DNA of 53,911 nt from Tenacibaculum sp. 1_MG-2023 (GCF_030547425.1 NZ_JAUORH010000020.1:1-53911); one strand, 5' to 3'; counted from the first letter of the stretch, positions 35,001 through 44,384 are shown. Made by a program: numbers and translations. The notes: generated by a model not told the origin, from the sequence alone.

Positions 35001-37013
35001 CTATGATAGTTTTAAATATATCGTTGCACCTTTTGAGACTTTCAGTCCTCTATCTACAGATTGTTCCGTTACCTTTCCTACTCCTGAGAATTTAACTTTT
35101 AGCCCCATGTTCTCTAGCAGTGCAACTGCGTCCATTCCACTCATACCTATTACTTTCGGCATGATTGTTTTATATTTTCTTAATTTTTGATAGTATTCTT
35201 GATACTCTTTACCAAGAGCTTCTTCTGAAATCTCATCAGATACAAATTGGTTATTAATTGCTGTTGATGTGTAAATCTTTTGAGCTATCTCTTTAAATAT
35301 AGGTGCCGCCACTATTGCACCATAATATCCTTTTTCTTTTTTTGGACTATGAACTACTACAATGCAAGAGTATTTTGGTTCATCTGCGGGAAAAAACCCT
35401 GCAAAAGAAGCTACATATTTTTGATTTGAGTAATACCCTCCTTCGTACTCTCCTTTAGCATTCTTAGTTCTTGGAATATATTTTTTTGCTGTTCCAGTTT
35501 TTCCTGCCATAGAAAAGTTTGGTGAATATATCCTCTTACCTGTTCCGTATTTTATAGTATTCTCCATCACTTTTCGAACTTTATTTATAGTTTCTTGTGA
35601 TGCTATTTTTTCTTTTAACACTTCTGTTCCAAAGCTTTCTTCTACCTTACCTCCAACTCTTAACTCTTTAACAAAGTATGGTTTCACCAATTTACCGTCA
35701 TTTGCAACTGCGTTATAAAACGCCAATGTTTGTAATGGCGTAAGATGAATCCCATACCCCCAAGCCATCCATTCTAGCGAAATCGGACTCCAACTTTTCT
35801 CTGTTGGCTCTGGTATATAAGGCTTCCCTTCTCCTTTTATTTTAACACCTGTTAATTGATCTAATCCAAAAGATTTGATTCTATCCGTGAATTTTTTTGG
35901 GTTCTTATCGTAGTATTTTTGGATTGTTTTTACAATTCCAACATTTGAAGAAACCTCAAATACTCTTCCTAATGATATTTTTCCGTGCCCTCCTCTTTTA
36001 CTGTCTTCTACTTTACGGTTATTAATATAAATTCTACCTTTTTCACAATCTACCACTGTTGAAGTATCTACAACTTTGTCTTCTAAAGCCACCATTAAAC
36101 TAGCTAACTTAAAGGTTGACCCTGGTTCGTGACTCTCCCAAACAGCATAATTTCTTTTTTCGTAATACCTCCCTTTAGAAGTCCTCCCTAAATTAGAGAT
36201 CGCTTTAATCTCTCCTGTTTCTACTTCCATCACTACAGCACAACCATGGTCAGCTTCAAAATACTCCATCTGTCTTAACAGAGCATGATGCGTAATATCT
36301 TGAACATTTACATCTATTGTAGTAATTACATCACTTCCATCTATTGGTTCTTTCTCATTTACATCATTAATTGGCTTCCATTGTCCTTTAGCAATTTTTT
36401 GCTTTAAGCGCCAACCATTTTCTCCTTGCATATAATCTGCAAAAGCACCTTCAATTCCTGCCCCTCCCCTATAGTCATCATACCCAATAGTACGTTCTGC
36501 TATTTTACCAATAGGATGTACACGAACTGTTTTTTGTTCCGCTATAAAACCTCCTCGATATACTCCTCGGTTAAAAATCGGGAAGCTTTTCATCCTCACA
36601 TAGTCATTATACCCTACATTACGAGCTATTAACAAATATCGGTTTCTACGCTTTTTTGCATTACGTAATTTCTTTTGATAATAGCCTGCTGGTTTTCCTA
36701 ACAACCCAGAAAGTGATTCAGAAAGTGCTCGAATATTTTTTTCAAAAACTTCAGAGTCTACCGACACCACATCCATACGAATGGTAAATTTTGACATAGA
36801 AGTTGCCAGTAAATTTCCATCTGCTGCATATACATTTCCTCTATTCGCAAAAATAGTATCGTTTTTAACTGTTTTTTCTTCAGAAAGCTTTCTATACTTA
36901 TCCCCTTCTACATATTGAAGTTTAAAAAGTCTAAAAATGATAACTACAAAGAAAAGCGTCATTAAAACAACTATCACATAGAGTTTGTTTAATATGCCTT
37001 TTTTTATTACCAT
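35001..37013 (-). CDS. ftsI: Division-specific penicillin-binding protein FtsI with PASTA domain
   Basis: A septal transpeptidase that crosslinks peptidoglycan. The 670-aa protein has an N-terminal membrane helix (about 8-30), a PBP dimerisation domain (about 50-215), and the transpeptidase domain with the active-site STFK (299-302), SSN (355-357) and KTGTA (near 508). A single PASTA domain ends it (about 615-670, VIGMSGMDAVALLENMGLKV). Gram-negative FtsI usually lacks PASTA, but this is common in Bacteroidota. Confidence 0.95.
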   Translation of the reverse strand: MVIKKGILNKLYVIVVLMTLFFVVIIFRLFKLQYVEGDKYRKLSEEKTVKNDTIFANRGNVYAADGNLLATSMSKFTIRMDVVSVDSEVFEKNIRALSESLSGLLGKPAGYYQKKLRNAKKRRNRYLLIARNVGYNDYVRMKSFPIFNRGVYRGGFIAEQKTVRVHPIGKIAERTIGYDDYRGGAGIEGAFADYMQGENGWRLKQKIAKGQWKPINDVNEKEPIDGSDVITTIDVNVQDITHHALLRQMEYFEADHGCAVVMEVETGEIKAISNLGRTSKGRYYEKRNYAVWESHEPGSTFKLASLMVALEDKVVDTSTVVDCEKGRIYINNRKVEDSKRGGHGKISLGRVFEVSSNVGIVKTIQKYYDKNPKKFTDRIKSFGLDQLTGVKIKGEGKPYIPEPTEKSWSPISLEWMAWGYGIHLTPLQTLAFYNAVANDGKLVKPYFVKELRVGGKVEESFGTEVLKEKIASQETINKVRKVMENTIKYGTGKRIYSPNFSMAGKTGTAKKYIPRTKNAKGEYEGGYYSNQKYVASFAGFFPADEPKYSCIVVVHSPKKEKGYYGAIVAAPIFKEIAQKIYTSTAINNQFVSDEISEEALGKEYQEYYQKLRKYKTIMPKVIGMSGMDAVALLENMGLKVKFSGVGKVTEQSVDRGLKVSKGATIYLKLS

Positions 37014-37019
37014 TTTATA

Positions 37020-37349
37020 TTACTCTTTATTATATGTTACTTTTATTTTTTGAGGCGGTTTTTTTGCAGGGTACAACCCTTTACTCTTTACTTTATCTCG
37101 AATACTACTTTCTAACTTCATTCGCATTAGCTGAGTACTCGTATCTACATCTTCAGCCCGCAACTCTCTTTTTTTCTTATTCAGTGCTGCTATTTCCACC
37201 ACTTTTGCATCTGCACTATGCGAACTATAAATCATTACCAACAACAGCAGCACCACAAAAATCAGAATCCGCCAATTTTTAAACGAACTTTCATCCGTAA
37301 GAAAACTTCCTCTTAAAAGATCATATATACTATTTCTTACTTTAGACAT
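37020..37349 (-). CDS. ftsL: FtsL-like cell division protein
   Basis: A 109-aa bitopic protein: a short cytoplasmic N-terminus, one membrane helix (about 26-42, WRILIFVVLLLLVMIYS) and a periplasmic coiled-coil-like stretch rich in Lys, Glu, Arg and Leu (about 45-90), the layout of FtsL. The family is poorly conserved, so the call leans on its position between rsmH and ftsI, 6 nt before ftsI and overlapping rsmH by 1 nt. Confidence 0.82.
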   Translation of the reverse strand: MSKVRNSIYDLLRGSFLTDESSFKNWRILIFVVLLLLVMIYSSHSADAKVVEIAALNKKKRELRAEDVDTSTQLMRMKLESSIRDKVKSKGLYPAKKPPQKIKVTYNKE

Positions 37350-38245
37350 TATTTCAATGTTGCTATCCTTAATTTCGCACTTCGTGCCCTATTATTTTCT
37401 TTTATCTCTGCTTTTGTTGGTATAATCATTTTACCAACTTTTTTAAGCGGCTCGCTAGTATTACCATAAAAATCCTTTTCTGGCTCTCCACTAAACAACC
37501 CTGTTCTTATAAATCGCTTCACCAACCTATCTTCTAACGAATGATATGAAATCACACTTAGCCTTCCTTCTTCATTTAATAAACCTGGCATTTGCTCTAA
37601 AAACTCTTTCAATACTTCCAACTCTTGATTTACCTCAATACGTATTGCTTGAAAAATTTGTGCTAATATTTTATGTTCCTTTGCTTTTGGAAGAAACTTC
37701 TGTAACACTTCTTTTAACTCAAAACTTGTTTTAATTTCTCTATCAACCCTTGCTTCAACAATAGTTTTCGCCAAGGTTCGCGCATTTCGTAACTCCCCAT
37801 ATAAAAACAACACATCCGCCAAATTTTCTTCACTATATGTATTGATAATTTTTTTTCCTGAGAGATTAGACTTTTGATCCATTCTCATATCTAAATCTGC
37901 ATCAAAACGAGTTGAAAACCCTCTTTCTGCTTCATCAAACTGATGTGACGACACTCCTAAATCAGCCAACACACCATCAACCTTCTTTACACCATAAAAA
38001 CGCAAAAACCTAGATATAAATCGAAAATTCTCACCAATCAACACAAAGCGTGAATCGTCAATTTTATTTTGCTGTGCGTCCGGATCTTGATCAAAAGCAA
38101 ACAATTTTCCTTTTTCTCCTAAACGACTTAATATTTCTCGAGAGTGCCCTCCTCCTCCAAAGGTCACATCCACATACACACCATCTTCTTTTATATTTAG
38201 CGCATCTACGCTTTCCTTCAACAAAACTGGATTATGATAACTCAT
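37349..38245 (-). CDS. rsmH: 16S rRNA (cytosine-1402-N4)-methyltransferase
   Basis: Methylates C1402 of 16S rRNA. The 298-aa enzyme has HNPVLLKESVDAL at the N-terminus, the SAM loop VDVTFGGGGHSREIL (about 24-38), ADLGVSSHQFDEAERGFS (about 94-111) and the C-terminal SYHSLEDRLVKRF (about 233-245), all RsmH hallmarks. It overlaps mraZ by 14 nt and ftsL by 1 nt. Confidence 0.97.
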   Translation of the reverse strand: MSYHNPVLLKESVDALNIKEDGVYVDVTFGGGGHSREILSRLGEKGKLFAFDQDPDAQQNKIDDSRFVLIGENFRFISRFLRFYGVKKVDGVLADLGVSSHQFDEAERGFSTRFDADLDMRMDQKSNLSGKKIINTYSEENLADVLFLYGELRNARTLAKTIVEARVDREIKTSFELKEVLQKFLPKAKEHKILAQIFQAIRIEVNQELEVLKEFLEQMPGLLNEEGRLSVISYHSLEDRLVKRFIRTGLFSGEPEKDFYGNTSEPLKKVGKMIIPTKAEIKENNRARSAKLRIATLK

Positions 38246-38699
38246 CTGCTTCTGTATTACCCATCACTTCCTCTGCTAAATCAGCAAAATCAACAACAGC
38301 ATCATCAATTACTTTTTCGTACTTATCCTTATCCCAAATCTCAATAATATTCACTGCAGAAGAAAGCACTACTTGCTTTTCAATCCCTGCAAACTGACAT
38401 AAATCTTTCGGAACCAATATCCTTCCAGAAGCATCCACATCTACTACTTTTACACCAGCTGTAAACCTTCTGATAAAATCATTATTTTTCTTTACGAATC
38501 GATTTAGTTTATTGATTTTTGCCATCATCAAATTCCATTCTTGCATCGGATACAACTCCAAACAAGACTGAAAAACAGACCGTTTAATCACAAAACCCTC
38601 TTGCAACACAGAAGACAACTGCTTCTTGAACGCTGATGCCATCATCAACCTTCCTTTAGCATCTACCTTACACTCATATGTTCCAATTAAATTTACCAC
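38232..38699 (-). CDS. mraZ: Transcriptional regulator MraZ
   Basis: A DNA-binding protein that controls its own dcw operon. The 155-aa product has two AbrB-like SpoVT domains, each with a DxxGR-type motif: GTYECKVDAKGRLMMASAFK (about 6-25) and VVDVDASGRILVPKDLC (about 85-101). The start is a GTG (38697-38699). The sequence CGTGGTAA at the start codon resembles the AAAGTGGTAA repeats of its likely operator at 38741-38767. Confidence 0.95.
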   Translation of the reverse strand: MVNLIGTYECKVDAKGRLMMASAFKKQLSSVLQEGFVIKRSVFQSCLELYPMQEWNLMMAKINKLNRFVKKNNDFIRRFTAGVKVVDVDASGRILVPKDLCQFAGIEKQVVLSSAVNIIEIWDKDKYEKVIDDAVVDFADLAEEVMGNTEADELS

Positions 38700-38721
38700 G
38701 TAAAGAAACTATAGTTTGCAT

Positions 38722-38729
38722 CAAAAATA
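38722..38729 (-). promoter_or_regulatory. Promoter -7 element of mraZ / dcw cluster
   Basis: On the minus strand TATTTTTG matches TAnnTTTG, 22 nt before the GTG start. The region where the -33 element would be (about 38750) is filled by the AAAGTGG repeats. Confidence 0.55.
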
Positions 38730-38740
38730 AAAAATATTTA

Positions 38741-38767
38741 CCACTTTTTACCACTTTTTACCACTTT
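38741..38767 (-). promoter_or_regulatory. MraZ-type operator: three AAAGTGG boxes at 10-bp spacing
   Basis: On the minus strand AAAGTGG occurs at 38761-38767, 38751-38757 and 38741-38747, each separated by TAA. Published MraZ sites are short direct repeats with about 10-bp period (TGGGN in E. coli, AAAGTGK in mycoplasmas), so this is a good match in both sequence and place. They overlap the expected -33 region of the mraZ promoter. Confidence 0.75.
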
Positions 38768-38869
38768 GTTAATAAGTTTTGTTTTTCAAGCTAAAAAACT
38801 GATACTAAAACACTTCAACACTACCCTTATACACGAAATAATAAAAATGAAAAAGTGATAAAAAAGAAC

Positions 38870-38877
38870 TACATTTG
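38870..38877 (+). promoter_or_regulatory. Promoter -7 element of the alpha/beta hydrolase gene
   Basis: TACATTTG matches TAnnTTTG and lies 25 nt before the ATG at 38903. A single AAAAAGTGATAA at 38850-38861, on the plus strand, resembles one MraZ box near the -33 position. Confidence 0.55.
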
Positions 38878-38902
38878 TGGTAAAGTCAAATCAGAAACAT
38901 AT

Positions 38903-39667
38903 ATGACTGAATTTTTAAAGAAAGAAGACAAATTTACATATGCTGAAGCAGGAGAAGGAAGCCCAATTATCATCCTTCACGGATTAATGGGAGCTCTTAG
39001 TAATTTTGGTTCCACTTTTAATCATCTTTCAAAAAAAGGATATCAAGTTTTTATACCAGAATTGCCCTTATACACCTTACCTCTCCTTAAAACTAACGTG
39101 AAAAATTTAGCCAAATTTTTACATGATTTCATAGAATACAAAGGACTTAAAAATGTTACTTTATTAGGAAATTCTTTAGGCGGACACATTGCTTTATATT
39201 ATACAAAACATTATTCTGAAGATGTTAAAGCATTAGTTTTAACAGGTAGTTCAGGACTGTACGAAAATTCCATGGGAGACAGTTATCCTAAAAGAGGAGA
39301 TAAGGAGTTTGTTAGAAAAAAAGCACAAGATGTTTTTTATGATAAAGCTATAGCTACAGACGAACTTGTTGATCAAGTATATGATGTTATTAACGATAGA
39401 AATACTTTGATTAGAACTTTAGCCATTGCTAAAAGTGCTATTCGTCATAACATGGCCAAAGATTTACCCAACATGGAACAACCTACCTGTCTAATTTGGG
39501 GAAAACAAGATAGTGTTACTCCACCAGAAGTTGCTGAAGACTTCAAAAAGCTCTTACCTGACGCTGATTTATTCTGGATTGACAAATGTGGACATGCAGC
39601 TATGATGGAAACTCCAGAAGAGTTTAACGAAATTTTAGAAAACTGGCTTTCCAAACGAGAAATATAA
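38903..39667 (+). CDS. Alpha/beta-fold hydrolase
   Basis: A 254-aa hydrolase with the oxyanion segment IIILHGLMGALSNFG (about 22-36), the nucleophile elbow LLGNSLGGHIAL (Ser at about 98), an acid near residue 203 (WGKQDSVTPP) and the catalytic His (KCGHAAMMETP, about 233). The substrate is unknown; the family includes esterases and C-C hydrolases. I start at the ATG at 38903, downstream of the -7 element. The ysxC gene follows after 24 nt. Confidence 0.9.
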   Translation: MTEFLKKEDKFTYAEAGEGSPIIILHGLMGALSNFGSTFNHLSKKGYQVFIPELPLYTLPLLKTNVKNLAKFLHDFIEYKGLKNVTLLGNSLGGHIALYYTKHYSEDVKALVLTGSSGLYENSMGDSYPKRGDKEFVRKKAQDVFYDKAIATDELVDQVYDVINDRNTLIRTLAIAKSAIRHNMAKDLPNMEQPTCLIWGKQDSVTPPEVAEDFKKLLPDADLFWIDKCGHAAMMETPEEFNEILENWLSKREI

Positions 39668-39691
39668 CAGCTAAACTAGCTTAAGTATAGT

Positions 39692-40303
39692 ATGAAAATA
39701 AAATCTGCTGAATTTGTAATGAGTAACAGCAATGTTACCAAAGCTCCTAAAGACAGAATACCTGAATATGCTTTTATTGGGCGTTCAAATGTTGGTAAAT
39801 CATCTTTAATCAACATGTTAATGGAGCGTAAAGATTTAGCTAAAATCTCTGGAAAACCAGGAAAAACACAGCTTATCAATCACTTTAAAATTAACGGTGA
39901 ATGGTTTTTAGTAGATTTACCAGGATATGGTTATGCTCAGGTTTCAAAAAAGAAACGCACTATCTTTCAATATTTTATTGAGAATTACTTTAAAGAACGT
40001 GAGCAACTTGTTTGCACCTTTGTTTTAATTGACTCCCGCCACGATCCACAGAAAATAGATTTAGAGTTTATGCAGTTTTTAGGAGAAAATCACATTCCTT
40101 TTTGTATTGTTTTCACAAAAGCTGATAAACTCGGTAGCTCTAAGTTAAACAAACAAATTACTACTTACAAAAAAAAGCTATTAAATTATTGGGAGGAATT
40201 ACCAATGAGCTTCGTTACTTCTTCATCTACAGGAATGGGACGTGATGAGTTTTTAAACTTTATTGATCAAGTAAACGAGGACGTAGCAGAAAACTTCAAA
40301 TAA
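39692..40303 (+). CDS. ysxC: Ribosome biogenesis GTPase YsxC/EngB (YihA)
   Basis: A 203-aa GTPase that helps assemble the large ribosomal subunit. Motifs are clear: G1 GRSNVGKSSLIN (about 30-41), G2 near KPGKTQ, G3 DLPGYGYAQVS (about 73-83), G4 FTKADKLG (about 142-149) and G5 VTSSSTGMG. The gene is in line with the alpha/beta hydrolase before it and the RluA-type gene 28 nt after it. Confidence 0.95.
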   Translation: MKIKSAEFVMSNSNVTKAPKDRIPEYAFIGRSNVGKSSLINMLMERKDLAKISGKPGKTQLINHFKINGEWFLVDLPGYGYAQVSKKKRTIFQYFIENYFKEREQLVCTFVLIDSRHDPQKIDLEFMQFLGENHIPFCIVFTKADKLGSSKLNKQITTYKKKLLNYWEELPMSFVTSSSTGMGRDEFLNFIDQVNEDVAENFK

Positions 40304-40331
40304 TCTTTCTGAGCTTAAGGTAACACCTATT

Positions 40332-41018
40332 ATGCACTCTACTAAAGAAAACTTACAAGTTTTACATGAAGACAACCATATTATAGTTGTTAACAAACGT
40401 GCAGGTGATATTGTGCAAGGTGACAAAACTGGTGACAAACCACTTTCTGACGTAGTTAAAGAGTACATCAAAAAAAAACACAACAAACCAGGAAATGTTT
40501 TTTTAGGAACTGTTCATCGTTTAGACAGACCTACCTCAGGTATTGTTATCTATGCCCGAACTTCAAAAGCTTTGGAGCGCTTAAATAAAATGTTGCGCGA
40601 CAAAACCATAAAAAAGACTTATTGGGCAGTAGTGCAACAACAACCTAAAAAAGCTGCTGACACTTTAACAAATTATTTAAAAAAGAATCCTAAGAACAAT
40701 AAGTCTACAGCCTACAACAAAGAAGTTAACGGCAGTAAAAAAGCTATTTTACATTACACAACACTAAAAAAATTAGACAACTATTCGTTACTTGAAGTTG
40801 ACTTAGAAACAGGTCGTCATCATCAAATTCGCGTACAACTTTCTAACATTGGTGCTATTATTAAAGGTGATTTAAAGTATGGCGCTAAAAGAAGTAATAA
40901 AGATGGAAGTATTCATTTACATGCTCGAAAAATAGAATTTACACATCCAGTTAGTAAAGAACTTATTAAAATCACTGCCCCAACTCCTTCTGAACCAGTT
41001 TGGGATGCTTGCTTGTAA
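40332..41018 (+). CDS. RluA family pseudouridine synthase
   Basis: Isomerises specific uridines in RNA. The 228-aa enzyme has the catalytic motif HRLDRPTSGIVIYARTSKAL (Asp at about 58), the substrate segment KTYWAVV, and the C-terminal LETGRHHQIRVQLSNIGAIIKGDLKYG (about 156-182). It lacks an S4 domain, and its RNA target cannot be read from sequence. It ends 29 nt before the monooxygenase ATG. Confidence 0.94.
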   Translation: MHSTKENLQVLHEDNHIIVVNKRAGDIVQGDKTGDKPLSDVVKEYIKKKHNKPGNVFLGTVHRLDRPTSGIVIYARTSKALERLNKMLRDKTIKKTYWAVVQQQPKKAADTLTNYLKKNPKNNKSTAYNKEVNGSKKAILHYTTLKKLDNYSLLEVDLETGRHHQIRVQLSNIGAIIKGDLKYGAKRSNKDGSIHLHARKIEFTHPVSKELIKITAPTPSEPVWDACL

Positions 41019-41047
41019 TTTGTATATTTAGACAAATTTCACATAAG

Positions 41048-42079
41048 ATGAAAGCTCTTAAATTTTTAACTATCTTAATACTCCCTATAACCGTATACAT
41101 TTCGTTTACAAGTATGGGTTGGTTAACATTATTACCTTTAGTCGTATTTTTTGGGTTTGTTCCTCTACTTGAACTGCTTTTTAACCCAGACAAAGAAAAC
41201 CTTAGTAAAGAACAGGAAGAGCAAGAAAAAGAAAACAAGATTTATACTTATATCTTATACACAACAGTACCTGTTCAATTACTTTTTTTAGGATGGTTTT
41301 TATGGATGATGAAAGATGCACAATTAACCACCATAGAATATATAGGAAGAATCTCTGCTATGGGCTTACTATGTGGTGTAATTGGCATTAATGTAGGACA
41401 TGAATTAGGTCATCGGAACAACCGTTTTGATGAGTTTTTAGGTGAGGTTTTATTATTAACATCTTTAAATACTCACTTTTTACCCTATCATAATGCCGGA
41501 CATCATTTTAATGTAGCTACACCTAAAGATGCTGCAACCGCAAGAAAAAATGAAATAGTATATCTATTCTGGATCCGTTCTCATTTTCAAAGCTACTATC
41601 AAGCTTGGGAAACAGAAAACAGACGCCTACAAAATTCTGGTAGAAATTGGCTTCATCTACAAAACAGAATGCTCATATATACGATTTGCAACATACTGTT
41701 ATTAGCAGGTACTTTCTTTCTCTTTGGATTAAATGCTCTACTTGCTTTTACAGCAGCAGCTATTTTTGGAATTTTATTACTAGAAACTGTAAACTATATA
41801 GAACATTACGGACTACTACGTAAACAAAACGAAAAAGGTCGTTATGAACGTGTAAAAAGAACTCATTCATGGAATTCTGATCACAGAATTGGCATGTTAA
41901 TGCTGTTTAATTTATCTCGCCATTCTGATCATCACTATAACGGAAGTAAACATTATCAACTCTTAAAATCCCTACCTGAAAGTCCGCAAATGCCAACAGG
42001 ATATCCAGGTATGATGCTCGTAGCTTTGGTGCCTCCTTTATGGTTTTCAATAATGAATAAAAAATTACAAGATATATAA
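41048..42079 (+). CDS. Alkane 1-monooxygenase / AlkB-type membrane di-iron hydroxylase
   Basis: Members hydroxylate the end carbon of medium-chain alkanes or fatty chains. The 343-aa inner membrane protein has the His boxes that bind the two irons: HELGHR (about 118-123), HNAGHH (148-153) and HSDHHYNGSKH (about 300-310), plus the HYGLLR segment after a helix. Six hydrophobic segments are visible. It starts at the ATG at 41048; the longer frame from 41000 overlaps the upstream gene. An aldehyde dehydrogenase gene follows after 3 nt. A rubredoxin gene, the usual electron donor, is not seen here. Confidence 0.88.
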   Translation: MKALKFLTILILPITVYISFTSMGWLTLLPLVVFFGFVPLLELLFNPDKENLSKEQEEQEKENKIYTYILYTTVPVQLLFLGWFLWMMKDAQLTTIEYIGRISAMGLLCGVIGINVGHELGHRNNRFDEFLGEVLLLTSLNTHFLPYHNAGHHFNVATPKDAATARKNEIVYLFWIRSHFQSYYQAWETENRRLQNSGRNWLHLQNRMLIYTICNILLLAGTFFLFGLNALLAFTAAAIFGILLLETVNYIEHYGLLRKQNEKGRYERVKRTHSWNSDHRIGMLMLFNLSRHSDHHYNGSKHYQLLKSLPESPQMPTGYPGMMLVALVPPLWFSIMNKKLQDI

Positions 42080-42082
42080 CTT

Positions 42083-43456
42083 ATGAATATTCCCGAATTG
42101 GTTCAGTCGCAAAAAAACTATTTTGCAACACAACAAACCAAAGGTATCTCCTTTAGAAAAAGTGCTTTAAAAAGACTACAAAAAGAGCTTATTACAAGAG
42201 AACAAGATATTATCAAAGCTTTACATGATGATTTTAAAAAACCAGAATATGAAGCGGTGATGACTGAGACTTCTATTGTTTTAGCTGAATTAAAAATGGC
42301 AATAAAGAACATTCATTCCTGGAGCAAACCTAAACGTGTATTACCATCTTTATTAAACTTTCCTTCCTCTGCAAAAATTTATAAAGAGCCTTATGGTACA
42401 GTTTTAATTATTGCTCCTTGGAACTACCCGTACCAACTCGCATTTGCCCCTCTACTAGGTGCTATTGCAGCAGGAAATACGGTTGTTTTAAAACCTTCAG
42501 AATTAACACCGCATACGAGTAAAATTACCACAGAAATTATTGAAGCTGTTTTTGACAAAAAACACGTCGCTGTAGTTGAAGGTGGCGTTGATATTTCTAC
42601 AGAATTACTAGCGCAACGTTGGGATTATATTTTCTTTACAGGTAGTGTTCCTGTTGGTAAAATTGTCGCCAAAGCCGCTGCTAATAATTTAACTCCTGTT
42701 ACCTTAGAATTGGGAGGAAAAAGTCCATGTATTGTTGACGAAACTGCCAATATTAAATTAGCTGCAAAACGCTTGGTTTGGGGGAAGTTCATTAATGGTG
42801 GTCAAACTTGTATTGCTCCTGATTATTTATTAATTCACAAATCAGTAAAAGAGCAGTTTATACAAGAGTTTAAGGAGGAAATTTTTAGAGCTTACGGCGA
42901 AAATCCTCAAAATTCCTTTGACTTCCCACGTATCGTAAACACTAAAAACTTTGATCGTTTAGCTTTGATGCTTGAAAATGAAAAATGTGTAATTGGCGGA
43001 CAAACTGATAGAAACGATCGCTACATTGCCCCAACATTAATTAACGAACCTAGTTTGGATAGTGAAGTAATGAAAGGTGAAATTTTTGGACCTATTTTCC
43101 CATTAATTTCTTACGAAAATGAAGCTGACATTGAAAAAATCACTACTAAATACGACAAACCTCTAGCTTTATATGTATTTACTAATAGAAATTCATTTGC
43201 TAAAAAGATAACTCAACGTTATTCATTTGGAGGTGGAACCATAAACGATACCACTGTACATTTTGCTAATCATAGGTTGCCTTTTGGTGGCGTGGGTGAA
43301 AGCGGTATAGGCAGTTATCATGGGAAAAAAACTTTTGATACGTTTTCTCATCATAAAGGAGTGGTTTCTCGCGGTACTTGGTTAGATGTTCCTACTCGAT
43401 ATGCTCCATACAAAGGAAAACTACAACAATTAAAAACCTTAATGAAACTAGGATAA
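42083..43456 (+). CDS. Aldehyde dehydrogenase (ALDH3-like)
   Basis: Oxidises an aldehyde to its acid with NAD(P)+. The 457-aa protein is of the compact ALDH3 type, with the cofactor motif FTGSVPVGKIV (about 185-195), the catalytic Glu209 in LELGGKSP and the nucleophile Cys243 in NGGQTCIAPDY. A hydrophobic C-terminal anchor is absent. The 3-nt gap to the AlkB-type gene suggests a chain from alcohol or aldehyde products to fatty acids, though no alcohol dehydrogenase is in the window. Confidence 0.93.
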   Translation: MNIPELVQSQKNYFATQQTKGISFRKSALKRLQKELITREQDIIKALHDDFKKPEYEAVMTETSIVLAELKMAIKNIHSWSKPKRVLPSLLNFPSSAKIYKEPYGTVLIIAPWNYPYQLAFAPLLGAIAAGNTVVLKPSELTPHTSKITTEIIEAVFDKKHVAVVEGGVDISTELLAQRWDYIFFTGSVPVGKIVAKAAANNLTPVTLELGGKSPCIVDETANIKLAAKRLVWGKFINGGQTCIAPDYLLIHKSVKEQFIQEFKEEIFRAYGENPQNSFDFPRIVNTKNFDRLALMLENEKCVIGGQTDRNDRYIAPTLINEPSLDSEVMKGEIFGPIFPLISYENEADIEKITTKYDKPLALYVFTNRNSFAKKITQRYSFGGGTINDTTVHFANHRLPFGGVGESGIGSYHGKKTFDTFSHHKGVVSRGTWLDVPTRYAPYKGKLQQLKTLMKLG

Positions 43457-43500
43457 ATTAGATAAAAGACAAATAGACACAAGAATCAAGACACCTATAA

Positions 43501-44235
43501 ATGAGTGAAAAAACCGTATCAGAAGCAGTTAACTATCGTCGTTCAGTAAGAGTATACGATCCTGAAAGACCGATAGACACTGCTGTTGTAAAAAAATGTT
43601 TAGAGCAAGCTATTTTAGCTCCTACCAGTAGCAACATGCAACTGTGGGAGTTTTATCATATCACCTCAAAAGAAACAATCGATAAAATAGCTCCTTTATG
43701 TTTTAATCAAAATGCTGCTAAAACTGCACAACAATTGGTTGTTTTTGTAGTTCGTAAAGATTTATGGCGTAAACGTGCTAAAGCCAACTTAGCTTTTATG
43801 GATAGAGTTTTTGGAAAAAACAATCCGAAATCGGAGCAACGAAGTAGAGAAAAAGTAGCTCGTAACTACTACGGAAAGTTAATTCCTTTCACATATTTTG
43901 ATTTCTTAGGAATTTTTGGCTGGCTTAAATATTTAATGGTTCTTATTGTTGGACTTTTTCGACCTATGTATCGTGAAGTTCGCAATAGTGATATGCGCGT
44001 AGTGACACATAAAACCTGTGGATTAGCAGCACAAACATTCATGCTCTCTATGGCTGCTGAAGGTTACGACACTTGCCCTATGGAAGGTTCTGACACTTGG
44101 CGTGTAAAACGTTTGCTGGGGTTACCTTTTGGTGCAGAAATTAATATGATTGTTTCTTGTGGTATTCGTAAACCCGAAGGAGTGTATGGAGAACGTTTTA
44201 GAATTCCTTTTGAAGAGGTTTATAGGAAAGTGTAA
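43501..44235 (+). CDS. Nitroreductase family protein
   Basis: A 244-aa flavin (FMN) enzyme of the nitroreductase fold. The N-terminus has the FMN-binding pattern NYRRSVRVYDPERPID...APTSSNMQLWEFYHIT (about 12-55), and near the C-terminus AAQTFMLSMAAEGYDTCPMEGSD matches the second FMN segment. A central insertion (about 110-155) has a hydrophobic helix (WLKYLMVLIVGLF) and may touch the membrane. The substrate is unknown. No gene lies in the 149 nt after it. Confidence 0.9.
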   Translation: MSEKTVSEAVNYRRSVRVYDPERPIDTAVVKKCLEQAILAPTSSNMQLWEFYHITSKETIDKIAPLCFNQNAAKTAQQLVVFVVRKDLWRKRAKANLAFMDRVFGKNNPKSEQRSREKVARNYYGKLIPFTYFDFLGIFGWLKYLMVLIVGLFRPMYREVRNSDMRVVTHKTCGLAAQTFMLSMAAEGYDTCPMEGSDTWRVKRLLGLPFGAEINMIVSCGIRKPEGVYGERFRIPFEEVYRKV

Positions 44236-44384
44236 AAACCAACTATCTTAGGTTGATTAATAAAAACCTGGGTAGTATCAAAAAATATATCAAATTTTGT
44301 GAATAGTCCAAAATTTATAAAGCATGCTACTGATTAGTTATGAAATTTATATTTTCTGCCCATTATTTCTTCTGAACCATTTGG

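Noticed and set aside
22303..38699. Absence of murF and ddl from the dcw cluster as a sign of gene loss
   Set aside because: In Bacteroidota murF is commonly elsewhere in the genome, so its absence here says nothing by itself.
38741..38770. Short tandem repeat that could suggest the edge of a CRISPR array or a satellite
   Set aside because: Only three 10-bp units with no spacers, placed at the mraZ promoter; an MraZ operator explains it better. No CRISPR array is seen anywhere in the window.
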